Below, in pieces: positions 1 through 8,303 of a stretch of 64,000 bases of DNA. The notes under the pieces were generated by a model that worked only from the letters and a program-made list of their open reading frames with translations, was not told the origin of the DNA and did no database searches. Source of the DNA: Coprococcus sp. (lineage in GTDB: Bacteria; Bacillota; Clostridia; Lachnospirales; Lachnospiraceae); the NCBI GenBank assembly GCA_022793995.1, contig JAAWDY010000067.1:62001-126000 (forward strand), written 5' to 3'. How positions within the stretch are numbered: the stretch's first letter is position 1; each line of letters starts with the position of its first letter. Position numbers and translations under genes: made by a program.

Positions 1-792
1 ATATCCGACGGTCTGTTCGGTAAATTTGATACCGATATTACCGGTCAGCCTGTTACTCTCTCCCTCACGGACGCAAAGGGGAATACTTCTGATATCACAG
101 ACCTCTTGGGTAACGGAACTTTGAAGGGAACTCTTGACCTTCTGAATAAGTCCGGCGATTTTGATAACTCTGACTTCAAGGGACTTGGCTATTATGAAAA
201 AGCTTTGGATTCTCTTGTTGCAACCTTTGCAGAAGCCTTCAATAAGGCAAATATGGCGGTGAAGACAGACGATAAAGGTAATGTGATTGGAACAGGAACG
301 CCTACCGAGGATCGACCCTTATTCGCTACAAACGATAATTCCGGCGTCTTTACTGCATCGAATATCAAAATCGCAGACGGATGGACGGACGGAACTTATG
401 GGATCACAAATTCAGTCGTTCCTGTGGACGACAAGATTGGTTCTACAGCTCGGGATAATATTCTTAACATGATTAACCTGCTGCAGTCGCCCCATAAGTT
501 CTCAGTTAACGGAACCAAGTTCTATACCGGAAGCTTTTATGACTGCTTTGCCAACATTGAAAACACATTGGGTATTGACGCCAACTCCGCGCAGACAATG
601 CTGAACAATCAGATTTCTGTTATTAACCAGACGTCAAATTCCCGAGATGCCATCTCCGGCGTCTCACTTGATGAAGAAGGTATGAATCTGCTGCACTTCA
701 ACCAATCTTACAGCGCTGCGGCGAGGCTCATGACTACTCTGGATGAAGCTCTTGATAAGCTGATTAATGGTACCGGTGTGGTCGGACGATAA
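1..792 (+). CDS. flgK: Flagellar hook-associated protein FlgK, 3' part
   Basis: The reading frame is open from the first base of the window, so the start lies upstream; 263 residues are visible. FlgK (HAP1) forms the first hook-filament junction ring and is exported by the flagellar type III system. The last 50 residues have the FlgK/FlgE-type helical C-terminus (SGVSLDEEGMNLLHFNQSY, then an MTTLDEALDKL helix), which packs with the N-terminal helix in the D0/D1 core. flgL follows after 20 bases, the usual HAP1-HAP3 order in Firmicutes. The call rests on that C-terminal motif and the neighbour. Confidence 0.96.
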   Translation: MSDGLFGKFDTDITGQPVTLSLTDAKGNTSDITDLLGNGTLKGTLDLLNKSGDFDNSDFKGLGYYEKALDSLVATFAEAFNKANMAVKTDDKGNVIGTGTPTEDRPLFATNDNSGVFTASNIKIADGWTDGTYGITNSVVPVDDKIGSTARDNILNMINLLQSPHKFSVNGTKFYTGSFYDCFANIENTLGIDANSAQTMLNNQISVINQTSNSRDAISGVSLDEEGMNLLHFNQSYSAAARLMTTLDEALDKLINGTGVVGR

Positions 793-812
793 GTTAGGAG
801 GTTAAATAGATC

Positions 813-1823
813 ATGAGAATTACTACGAATGCCATTTTGCGAAATTATAAGTCGAACCTTTCCACTTCCATTTCCAACTTAGATACGATGAGGACACGGG
901 TTATGACGTCCCGTAAGTTCAATTCAACGGCGGAGGATCCCGCAAGTGCGCTTCGTTCCGCTGTCTTGGAACGGAAGTATGCAAGGAATGAAGATTATTT
1001 GAGCCTGGTAGACGATGTACAGTCTTTCCAGGATGCGCAGGAAGACGCTGCGATGCAGATCAACACGATCTCGCAGAATTTAAGTAAGAAGTATGGTTTG
1101 GAAGCTTTGAATGGAACGAACGGAACTCTTGATATCCGTGAAACATATGCAGCCGCATGGCGCGGCGCACAGGAAAGCCTTCTGCTCAGTCTGAATTCCT
1201 CTTATGAAGGCCGCTATGTTTTTGCCGGAAGCGACGGCATGACATCTCCTTTTGAACTTACAAAAGAGAATGGAAAGCAGGTTCTAAAGTACAGGGGAGT
1301 GGATGTGGACGATCCCGCTTCTTTAGCGCGTCTGGAAGAGCTTTCAGAAGACAGCGCATACATTGACCTCGGATTTGGTTTGACAATAGATGGGCAGAAC
1401 GTCGTATCTCCTTCCAGCGCGTTTGACACAAGCCTTCCCGGCATCAACCTGATCGGTTACGGGCAGAATGATGATGGAACCAGTAAGAATATGGTAATTC
1501 TTGCCGGACAGATTGCCGATGTCCTGAGTCAAGAAGATTTTGATGTAGAAGAATATAAGCGTCTCTTGAATGCTTTTGATGAAGGCCGCAGCAATGTGCT
1601 TGAAAAGATCACGACACTGGGTACGCAGACCGAGTTCCTTACCACTACAAAAGAACGGCTTGAATCCAACAAGATTAGTCTGGCTTCTCAAATAGACAAT
1701 GTCGTAAATGTCGATATGGCGGAGGCGATCATGGATTTTTCATGGGCACAGTATGCTTATAATGCTGCTCTGAAGGTTGGAAATAATATTTTGACACCGT
1801 CGTTTATCGATTTTATGAGTTAA
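813..1823 (+). CDS. flgL: Flagellar hook-associated protein FlgL
   Basis: 336 residues, within the normal FlgL (HAP3) range. FlgL forms the second junction ring between FlgK and the flagellin filament. The N-terminus (MRITTNAILRNYKSNLSTS) and the C-terminal helix (VDMAEAIMDFSWAQYAYNAAL) are flagellin-like D0/D1 segments that form a coiled bundle. The start is fixed by AGGAGG at 796-801, ten bases before the ATG. It lies in a plus-strand unit with flgK, a YviE-like gene, fliW and csrA, the same order as in Bacillus subtilis. Confidence 0.96.
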   Translation: MRITTNAILRNYKSNLSTSISNLDTMRTRVMTSRKFNSTAEDPASALRSAVLERKYARNEDYLSLVDDVQSFQDAQEDAAMQINTISQNLSKKYGLEALNGTNGTLDIRETYAAAWRGAQESLLLSLNSSYEGRYVFAGSDGMTSPFELTKENGKQVLKYRGVDVDDPASLARLEELSEDSAYIDLGFGLTIDGQNVVSPSSAFDTSLPGINLIGYGQNDDGTSKNMVILAGQIADVLSQEDFDVEEYKRLLNAFDEGRSNVLEKITTLGTQTEFLTTTKERLESNKISLASQIDNVVNVDMAEAIMDFSWAQYAYNAALKVGNNILTPSFIDFMS

Positions 1824-1885
1824 GCTCTTTGTATGAGCTTCAAAGTGTCTGATATTAAATTCTAAAAGAAGGGAGGGAGATATGC

Positions 1886-2491
1886 ATGGATCAACTTATT
1901 CAAATTACGACTGTCCCCATTCAATATGAATTTAAGGTGAACAATGCCCGATTGGAGTATCATAGTTCTAAAGCAGAACTGGAAATTCATCGGAACGATG
2001 GCGGACTGTCAATCAAGAGCCGTCCGGTAAAGCTACATCTTGATTCATCTGCAGCGCGGAATTCTATCACACCGACTACTGCTAGAAGCGTTGCGCAGAT
2101 CGCTCAAAAGGGTGCAGATGCCGCTTACAGCGCTACAGCACAGTTGGCACAAGAGGGGCAGCTCCTACTGAAGGCGGATATCGGTGAAGATATGATCGGC
2201 ACGATCATGAAACAAAGAACCGCTCAGCCGACAGGAGAGTTTCAGCTCGGTTTTACTCCGTCTGAACCGGTAGACATTAACTACGAAGCTCCTGATTTGA
2301 CGATCAACTACCAAATGGATAAACTGAATTTTGATCTAAAAATTGCAAATGGAAATTTTGAGTTTATTCCAGGTAATATTGAAATGTCGATCACGCAGCA
2401 TCCTGATGTTGTGATAGAGTATGTCGGTGGACCGATTTATGTGCCGCCAAGCGCAGATCCTAACTATGAACCACTTGATGTAAGGGCTTAA
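1886..2491 (+). CDS. YviE-like / DUF6470 family protein
   Basis: A 201-residue soluble protein without signal peptide or membrane segment. Its position between flgL and fliW, and the Ile/Tyr-rich beta-type segments ending in YVGGPIYVPPSADP, match the YviE (DUF6470) proteins found at this place in Firmicutes flagellar loci. The function of that family is not established. A GGGAGGGAG ribosome binding site precedes the ATG. The last four codons and stop form the left arm of a perfect hairpin (2480-2506), so termination overlaps the 3' end of the gene. Family assignment comes from context and general resemblance, not from a search. Confidence 0.72.
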   Translation: MDQLIQITTVPIQYEFKVNNARLEYHSSKAELEIHRNDGGLSIKSRPVKLHLDSSAARNSITPTTARSVAQIAQKGADAAYSATAQLAQEGQLLLKADIGEDMIGTIMKQRTAQPTGEFQLGFTPSEPVDINYEAPDLTINYQMDKLNFDLKIANGNFEFIPGNIEMSITQHPDVVIEYVGGPIYVPPSADPNYEPLDVRA

Positions 2492-2510
2492 AACTTAAGC
2501 CCTTACTTTT
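2480..2510 (+). terminator. Stop-codon-overlapping intrinsic terminator
   Basis: GTAAGGGCTTAA, a three-base loop, then TTAAGCCCTTAC and TTTT. The 12-bp stem is perfect and includes the TAA stop of the YviE-like gene. It could partly uncouple fliW-csrA from flgKL transcription. Confidence 0.7.
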
Positions 2511-2703
2511 ATATATGATATCAGTGCAAAAAGCCATTTCACACGGCAAGCTTGCTTGCCAGTGGGGATAAGGCTTTATTGCACGCCCCTATATGAGCAT
2601 GAAGTGGTGCGAAGCAACACGAGAATGCGAATATTGGGTAGGATTGTAGAAGTGCGAAGCACGAAACAATCCGTAGATATCATTTTGCACTATAATCATA
2701 TAT
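2511..2703. repeat. MITE-like palindromic element between YviE-like gene and fliW
   Basis: The ends are imperfect inverted repeats of 21 bases: 2511-2531 (ATATATGATATCAGTGCAAAA) pairs with 2683-2703 at 18 of 21 positions. Inside are nested hairpins around GTGCGAAGCAC and GGATTGT...ACAATCC (2641-2672) and GGCAAGCTTGCTTGCC. No ORF is carried. The right half matches, on the opposite strand, the fliD leader (about 25662-25705) and a shorter stretch at 4653-4687, so this belongs to a dispersed family. It separates the YviE-like gene from fliW by 259 bases and would lie in any readthrough transcript. Confidence 0.65.
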
Positions 2704-2750
2704 GAGTACAGTGCAAAAGCCTTATCTATACTTTTAGGAGGTACAATCTA

Positions 2751-3200
2751 TTGAAGATCAATGCAAAATATTTTGGACAGGTTTCTTATGAACAAAAAGA
2801 TACGATCCACGTTATCAACGGGCTTTTTGGTTTTGAGACGTATACAGAATACCTGCCTCTTCCTTTTAATGAATATAACGACTCTTTAATTTCTCTGCAG
2901 AGCCTAGAGAACGATACGCTTTCCTTCATATTAATGAATCCGTTTGGAGTCTATCCGGATTATAAGCCGACGCTTTCCGATCAGGACCTAGAAGAACTGG
3001 GCGCAGAGTCTGAGGACGATATTTCATATTATGTCACCAGTGTTATTCTGGATTCGATCGCTGAATCTACCATTGACCTGAAGGCACCACTTGCTGTCAA
3101 TGGTTTTACACGAAAAGCAAAACAGATCATTCTGGATAATCCGGAATATACTTTCCGTCACACACTTTCCAGCCTGATCCATAAAGGAGAGGAGGAATAA
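2751..3200 (+). CDS. fliW: Flagellar assembly factor FliW
   Basis: 149 residues, the usual FliW length. The core segment HVINGLFGFETYTEYLPLP and the later FILMNPFGVYPDYKP are typical of FliW. FliW binds flagellin and, when released by flagellin export, binds CsrA and relieves translational repression of the flagellin mRNA. The start is TTG, set by AGGAGG at 2737-2743, eight bases upstream. csrA begins two bases after the fliW stop, so the partner-switch pair is translationally coupled. The flagellin gene itself is not in the window. Confidence 0.95.
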   Translation: MKINAKYFGQVSYEQKDTIHVINGLFGFETYTEYLPLPFNEYNDSLISLQSLENDTLSFILMNPFGVYPDYKPTLSDQDLEELGAESEDDISYYVTSVILDSIAESTIDLKAPLAVNGFTRKAKQIILDNPEYTFRHTLSSLIHKGEEE

Positions 3201-3202
3201 GG

Positions 3203-3427
3203 ATGCTCATACTGCAGCGTAAGAAAGGAGAAGCGCTTTCGATCAATGACAATATCACATTAACTGTTATGGATACTGGAACTGACTGGGTAAAACTTGC
3301 GATCGACGCTCCGAAAGAAATTCCTGTTCTCCGGACTGAATTAAAGGAAGCCGTCGTTGAAAACCAGCGCGCCGCTGAAACCGTACCCAAGGAGATTCTT
3401 GAGGAGATGCTAAAACAAAATAAATAA
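3203..3427 (+). CDS. csrA: Translational regulator CsrA
   Basis: 74 residues with the diagnostic CsrA start MLILQRKKGEALSINDNI and the ...WVKLAIDAPKEIPVLR core. The dimer binds GGA motifs in mRNA leaders and blocks ribosome entry. In Firmicutes its main target is the flagellin leader, and FliW is the antagonist. The ribosome binding site GGAGGAG lies inside the end of fliW. A C-terminal extension beyond the RNA-binding core (VVENQRAAETVPKEILEEML) is the type of helix that FliW contacts allosterically in Gram-positive CsrA. Confidence 0.96.
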   Translation: MLILQRKKGEALSINDNITLTVMDTGTDWVKLAIDAPKEIPVLRTELKEAVVENQRAAETVPKEILEEMLKQNK

Positions 3428-3438
3428 TCGATGGTTCA

Positions 3439-3494
3439 AAAAACTGCTGACTACTGATGATATTTATCATTCAGTGTGACAGCAGTTTTTATTC
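3439..3494 (+). terminator. Terminator after csrA
   Basis: AAAAACTGCTG at 3439-3449 pairs with CAGCAGTTTTT at 3480-3490. The inner arm is also partly paired, and a T-rich run follows. It ends the flgK-csrA unit and faces the convergent gene at 3531. Confidence 0.8.
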
Positions 3495-3530
3495 TTATCC
3501 GTCTAATATTCTTATCCTCCACGCACCCTG

Positions 3531-4604
3531 CTAAATACAGCAGTCAATTGAAATGACCGGTGCACTCATAACCGTGATATCCACAGCCTCCGATACCCCT
3601 CCCTGGCTTGCCGCGATATCTCCTGATGAAACGGCTCCATCCGGGAACAACGATTGGGCATACTGCTCCGCGATTTGTCTGAACTGTTCATCATTGACAG
3701 ACGGCTTGACGAAGATATCTCCTATATCCGCAGTCTGACAATGCTCCAGACCTTTTCTGGCCGTCTTCTTGCGTCTCAGCTCTTCCGCAAGCTGCCTTGC
3801 AAGCTTTTCCTTCAACTTCTTTTCCGCAGACTTCTGAAGACGTTGCAGATTCTCTTCCTTATGGAGCCTTGAAATCTTCAGATTCCCATTCATGATAACT
3901 GACTTTATCTTTCGGACGATCGCCGCCGCTTCCGCAGAATCACTCACCTGCGCTTTGACCTTCTGGATCTCGCCGTATTTTGCTGCAATCAACCCTCTTA
4001 CAGCCGTCACATTCTTGGCGTTCGCCAAACGCATCATATTGGTACTCTGCGAATAATTATAATTCGTTACAGTTTTTTTCTTCTTCGCTTCCTTGGCATA
4101 GAACGATGTGGACTCCCTGTCGCGCCAGTATGTGGGATAAATCGACTCCGTATCCCGTTCCTTTGTGGCTGTCCACATATATACTTGAGCGTCATCTCCA
4201 AGAACAAGCCCCATACCTACCAGCTCTTTATTGCCGATCATGGCCTGCGCCTGCGCCTGATGCCGGTATTCATTCATATTGCCCAAAATTCCCTCTACAT
4301 ACTTGCGCAATTCTTCATCAGAGCTCATTTTTTCCAATAGCTTCGTAGAAATCGTTACATTATTAAGTCCTTTTAGATTTGCCGCATGTCCGCTAATCTT
4401 ATTACTGCTGTCAAAGGATAGGAAATTAAAATTGATATTCTTATATTTTCCCGTAAGATAGCTCATCATCTCTGCTGCACCAGACTCGGAAGCCGTGGAA
4501 TCACTGCTTATGCTTTTGCTTGTGTTTTTCAGCAAATTTGTCGGAGCCATCCCTACAGCCGCGGTATTCGCACAAACTTTTGTGTTCTCACTACTTACCT
4601 GCAT
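3531..4604 (-). CDS. Uncharacterised DUF6033-like protein
   Basis: 357 residues from an ATG with AAAGGAGGA seven bases upstream; a longer frame to 4646 has no such site. No signal peptide or membrane segment is visible. The N-terminal third is Ser/Thr-rich. The middle contains ISTKLLEKMSSDEELRKYVEGIL and a Lys-rich stretch around FYAKEAKKKK. Residues of roughly 230-300 form a long charged, probably coiled-coil helix (KKLKEKLARQLAEELRRKK). This matches my recollection of the DUF6033 proteins common in Lachnospiraceae, whose role is unknown. Convergent with csrA and next to flagellar genes, so a surface or flagellar link is possible but unproven. Confidence 0.6.
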   Translation of the reverse strand: MQVSSENTKVCANTAAVGMAPTNLLKNTSKSISSDSTASESGAAEMMSYLTGKYKNINFNFLSFDSSNKISGHAANLKGLNNVTISTKLLEKMSSDEELRKYVEGILGNMNEYRHQAQAQAMIGNKELVGMGLVLGDDAQVYMWTATKERDTESIYPTYWRDRESTSFYAKEAKKKKTVTNYNYSQSTNMMRLANAKNVTAVRGLIAAKYGEIQKVKAQVSDSAEAAAIVRKIKSVIMNGNLKISRLHKEENLQRLQKSAEKKLKEKLARQLAEELRRKKTARKGLEHCQTADIGDIFVKPSVNDEQFRQIAEQYAQSLFPDGAVSSGDIAASQGGVSEAVDITVMSAPVISIDCCI

Positions 4605-4652
4605 AGGAATCCTCCTTTCGTCTTCCTTCTCCATATATGAATACAATACTAA

Positions 4653-4687
4653 ATGATATCCCTGGATTGTTTCATGCTTTTACACTG
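4653..4687. repeat. Partial copy of the GGATTGTT-TGCTTT repeat
   Basis: ATGATATCCCTGGATTGTTT followed by CATGCTTTTACACT resembles the fliD-leader element (ATGATACCTACGGATTGTTC then CGTGCTTTGCACT) at most positions. It lies in the leader of the DUF6033-like gene. The outer hairpin arm (ACAATCC) is missing, so this looks like a degenerate half copy. Confidence 0.4.
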
Positions 4688-4718
4688 GTATATATTATAT
4701 CGACTAAAAAGCACAATT

Positions 4719-6224
4719 TCATAATAGCTCGATTCCATTTCTTCCCTTAATAATAAAGCCAATATCCGTCACGCTCCCTCCTTCCGGAACCGCGCCGTTA
4801 TAATCCTTGGACGTGATATGGAGTGTCTTCCCCTGTACAGAATACTCACCGTTCCATCCATCCGATAAGGTGATCTCCTCCTGAAAGGGTACATCCACTT
4901 CCCAGCTTGTACAGCTTTTTCCAGAAGTATTGCGCAGGATAAGTTCGTATTGGGAGACTGGTGTTCCACCCTCATCCCAACTGTTCTTGATCGAAGATGA
5001 GACTTCCATATCGCCGCTCTGCCAGACGAAATTCCCTTGCCCTGCCACAGCCGCCGGTTTCTCGGCGTCTGATCCGTCTGCGCTTCCTGCCGCATTCTCT
5101 GCTTCTCCTGTCAGCATATTCCGAAGCCATATTCCGGAGGTACTGAAATCTTCCTCTCCAAATCCACTCGTCTTCGTACAGGTGCTTAAAAGAATCGCGG
5201 AACTTTCCGCCTTATTTGACAAATTCCATGCCACATAGCTGATCTCGTATTCATCCATGAGCGCCACCCACTGATTCGCCTGTGCTTCGTCAATGGCTCC
5301 GTTCCCGCTGGCGTCGCAGATTCCATACTCAGATACAAAGATCGGAAGTCCTGCGTCAATGGCGGACTTCATCCTCGTCCGCAGGTCATCCGTATGTGTC
5401 GCCGCGTAAAAATGGAGTGTGTACATAATATTGTCGTATGTCGTAATCGGATCCGCGGCAGCCTCATCCACATACTGGCACCAGTTTGGTGTTCCGACCA
5501 GGATGACGGCGTCCTCCTTATTCGAGCGGATCACACCAATGATTTCTTCCGCGTAGCTCTTAACATCCTGCCAGGTGGTTCCATTATTTGGTTCATTACA
5601 GATCTCGAATAATACGTTCTTAGCATCGCGGTATGTTTCCGACATCTCTGTAAAAAATGCCTTTGCCTCTTCCAGATGCATATTCGGATTGGAATCTGAC
5701 AGGATGTGCCAGTCAATAATAACGTACATATCCTGCGCTGAGGCGAATTCCACACCGCTTTTCACAAGGTCTTTCAGCTTTTCCTTGTCTCCATCCGTAC
5801 AATATCCGCCGGACTCTGCAGTATACATGGCAAGACGTATGACGTTCGCCTTCCATTCTTCATGAAACTGTCGAAAACACTCCTCGTTGATATAATCCGG
5901 GAACCAGGCGATTCCGTGTGTACTAATCCCTTTCAGCTGAACGTTCTCACCGTTCGCGCCTACAAGCTTTGTTCCCTCTACATGGAGAACCCCGTTTACA
6001 GAAGGGGATGCAATACCGGAAGTTTCCTCTTCCTTTTCCTCCTCTTTTGGTTCCTTTTCAGGTTCCTTGGCTTTCTCCTCAATCCTCTCTTCTTTCTTCT
6101 CCTCTTTCGGTTCCTTTACCTCTGAGGAGTTATTTCCACAGCCTGCCCCCAGTAAGACAAAAAGGAGAATCATAGCGATCCCTGCCTTTTTGATTTTTCT
6201 CATTTTTCTCTTATCGAGTGTCAT
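4719..6224 (-). CDS. GH5 family cellulase-like lipoprotein with C-terminal carbohydrate-binding module
   Basis: 501 residues. A lipoprotein signal peptide ends in the lipobox LGAGC (Cys29), followed by about 40 residues of Glu/Lys/Pro-rich spacer. The glycoside hydrolase family 5 domain spans about residues 78-372. It shows the acid/base glutamate in FEICNEPN (E211), the nucleophile in IFVSEYG (E299), and DWH and TLHFY motifs. The last 100 residues, starting near FVWQSGDMEVSSSIKNSW, look like a CBM2-type beta-sandwich. The expected activity is endo-beta-1,4-glucan or mannan hydrolysis at the cell surface. GGGGGA precedes the ATG. It lies between the DUF6033-like gene and the histidine kinase, all on the same strand. 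Confidence 0.88.
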   Translation of the reverse strand: MTLDKRKMRKIKKAGIAMILLFVLLGAGCGNNSSEVKEPKEEKKEERIEEKAKEPEKEPKEEEKEEETSGIASPSVNGVLHVEGTKLVGANGENVQLKGISTHGIAWFPDYINEECFRQFHEEWKANVIRLAMYTAESGGYCTDGDKEKLKDLVKSGVEFASAQDMYVIIDWHILSDSNPNMHLEEAKAFFTEMSETYRDAKNVLFEICNEPNNGTTWQDVKSYAEEIIGVIRSNKEDAVILVGTPNWCQYVDEAAADPITTYDNIMYTLHFYAATHTDDLRTRMKSAIDAGLPIFVSEYGICDASGNGAIDEAQANQWVALMDEYEISYVAWNLSNKAESSAILLSTCTKTSGFGEEDFSTSGIWLRNMLTGEAENAAGSADGSDAEKPAAVAGQGNFVWQSGDMEVSSSIKNSWDEGGTPVSQYELILRNTSGKSCTSWEVDVPFQEEITLSDGWNGEYSVQGKTLHITSKDYNGAVPEGGSVTDIGFIIKGRNGIELL

Positions 6225-6254
6225 GTTCTCCCCCTTGCATTTATCATTCCACGT

Positions 6255-8303
6255 TTATAGAACAATCCCCATCTCTTTGATCTTTTCCAGCAACAATGAT
6301 ACGTCAAGCGGCTTCGCCATATGCGCGTCCATGCCGCTCTCCATCGCTTTTCTACGGTCCGCCTCCAGCGCGTTTGCAGACAATGCAATAATCGGAACAC
6401 GCAAATTTCCCTGGCTCTCAAGCCCCCGGATCATACTTGCCGCCTGATACCCGTCCATGACCGGCATCTGGATATCCATCAAGATCAGCCTGTAATACCC
6501 CTCTTTCGCCTGCTGTACCTTCTCCACTGCTACCATTCCGTTCACCGCGGTATCCACGATAAATCCAGCGCTCTCCAAAAGCTCAGTCTCGATCTCCTGA
6601 TTGATCTCATTATCCTCCACCAGAAGAATCCGGGAGCCTGCAGCCGTCTGTTTCTCAGGCTCAACATCGATTCTTTCCCTTTCTTCATCTACAGCATTCA
6701 GAAGCCTTAGGCTCAATGTAATAGTGAAACAGCTGCCCTTTCCCGGTTTACTTTCCACGTCTATACTTCCGCCCATCATCTCCACAATATTCTTCGTGAT
6801 CGTAAGGCCAAGCCCTGTTCCGCTCACTCTGCTTAAGGTAGTATTTCTTTGCCGCTCAAACGGCTCGAAAAGACGGCCCATAAAATTTTCACTGATTCCG
6901 ATTCCGTTATCTTCTACTTTAAAACTATAACCTGCGTAATTCCCCTGCACTTTTTCCATTTCCGTAAGGCTGATTTTGACCCAGCCTCCCGACCGGGTAT
7001 ACTTAACTGCATTATCCAAAAGGCGCAGAAGCATTTCACATAATTTCTGGCGGTCCGCATAGACGTCGTCATGCTTTAATCCGGATAGATCCATTGTCAG
7101 ATTAATCCCTTTTTTTGTCGCCTCCTCAAGCATTGAGGTGTACACTGCACGCACAATAAAAGCTAGACTGCAAGCATCTTCAGAAATGTGCGTCTTCCCC
7201 GCCTCAATCTTCGTTATCTTCAAGATATCTGTAAGAAGCTGTGGGAGCTGGTTGTTGGATTCTTCAATTTTCTCCAGGTACTCTCCTATTTTCTCTCTGT
7301 CATCCGCATATTTTTTTGCCAGCATAGTGAAGCCCACAATCGCATTCATAGGGGTAATAATATCATGGGACATATTGGTAAGAAAGGTATCTTTTGCAAT
7401 AATCGCAGCGTTCGCCTGTTTTAGAGCGTCCTCCAGTATCTTTTTCTGCTCCATTTCATGGATAATCTCCTGGTCCATGCTCCGATACCCCAAGACCACC
7501 TGGGAAATCCTGTCGCTGTTTCCTACGTTAACCACCCGCAGCTGTTGAAAACTGTCTGTTCCATCCTCGACGATACGGTAATTTACATGAAAGCTCTTAC
7601 TTTTTTCCAATCTTTTGCGGATATAGTCCACCTGGATGGCCTCTGCAAACACTTCTCTGTCTTTTTCGTGAACCCACTTTTTTATAAAAGCCTCATGGAT
7701 TTTTGAGAAACATCCCACCTGCTCGTCCATCCCGAACACATCCGCCGCACGGTGGCTCATCCGATAGGGCTTCATCCTGTCATTGTCCAGATTTACATAA
7801 AAAATGGATTCATAGTCTATACTCAGCCCTTCTATTGTCTCGAGCCTTCTTAGATGTTCCTGACTCATGAAAGACAGAAGTTTCCTTTTCTCAGTGGCAT
7901 CTCCTACAAATACATAGAAAATGTCGCCCAGATTCTCGTCATGGATAAAATGCCCATAATCCTCAACCCAGCGGATGCTGCCGTCCCTGCGGATAATCCG
8001 GTATTCGACATAGTCCAGATCATACTGGCTCTCTTTGATCTGTCTGGCGATGCTTTCCTCTACTTCCTCCAGATCGTCGGGATGCACAATCCCCCGAAAT
8101 GAATTTCCCGTCCATTCCCTGAACTCCTCAAGCGTATCACATCCAAACAGCTGGCACATTGCCTCGTTCGCGTAAATGATCTCTTCATCGCCGCCGGCAT
8201 AATAGGTAAAAAATCCTCCCGGCATCTGATCTACAACCCTTTCGATCTTCAATGCCGTATCCACTTGATCCACCCCCCATCTTGCGATTTTGTTATGCTT
8301 CAT
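6255..8303 (-). CDS. PAS-containing hybrid sensor histidine kinase with receiver domain
   Basis: 682 residues from the ATG that has GGAAAGG six bases upstream. A PAS fold occupies about residues 15-145 (IRRDGSIRWVEDYGHF), and a second PAS-like segment about 160-280. A coiled linker is followed by HisKA with phospho-acceptor H313 (MSHDIITPMNAI). The HATPase has N-box LLDNAVKY, G1 VEDNGIGI and G2 GTGLGLTI. The receiver at about 558-680 has D610 (LILMDIQMPVMDG) and K664. There is no transmembrane segment, so sensing is cytoplasmic. The start overlaps the purD stop by 11 bases, giving translational coupling to purine synthesis. No partner phosphotransfer gene is nearby. Confidence 0.92.
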   Translation of the reverse strand: MKHNKIARWGVDQVDTALKIERVVDQMPGGFFTYYAGGDEEIIYANEAMCQLFGCDTLEEFREWTGNSFRGIVHPDDLEEVEESIARQIKESQYDLDYVEYRIIRRDGSIRWVEDYGHFIHDENLGDIFYVFVGDATEKRKLLSFMSQEHLRRLETIEGLSIDYESIFYVNLDNDRMKPYRMSHRAADVFGMDEQVGCFSKIHEAFIKKWVHEKDREVFAEAIQVDYIRKRLEKSKSFHVNYRIVEDGTDSFQQLRVVNVGNSDRISQVVLGYRSMDQEIIHEMEQKKILEDALKQANAAIIAKDTFLTNMSHDIITPMNAIVGFTMLAKKYADDREKIGEYLEKIEESNNQLPQLLTDILKITKIEAGKTHISEDACSLAFIVRAVYTSMLEEATKKGINLTMDLSGLKHDDVYADRQKLCEMLLRLLDNAVKYTRSGGWVKISLTEMEKVQGNYAGYSFKVEDNGIGISENFMGRLFEPFERQRNTTLSRVSGTGLGLTITKNIVEMMGGSIDVESKPGKGSCFTITLSLRLLNAVDEERERIDVEPEKQTAAGSRILLVEDNEINQEIETELLESAGFIVDTAVNGMVAVEKVQQAKEGYYRLILMDIQMPVMDGYQAASMIRGLESQGNLRVPIIALSANALEADRRKAMESGMDAHMAKPLDVSLLLEKIKEMGIVL

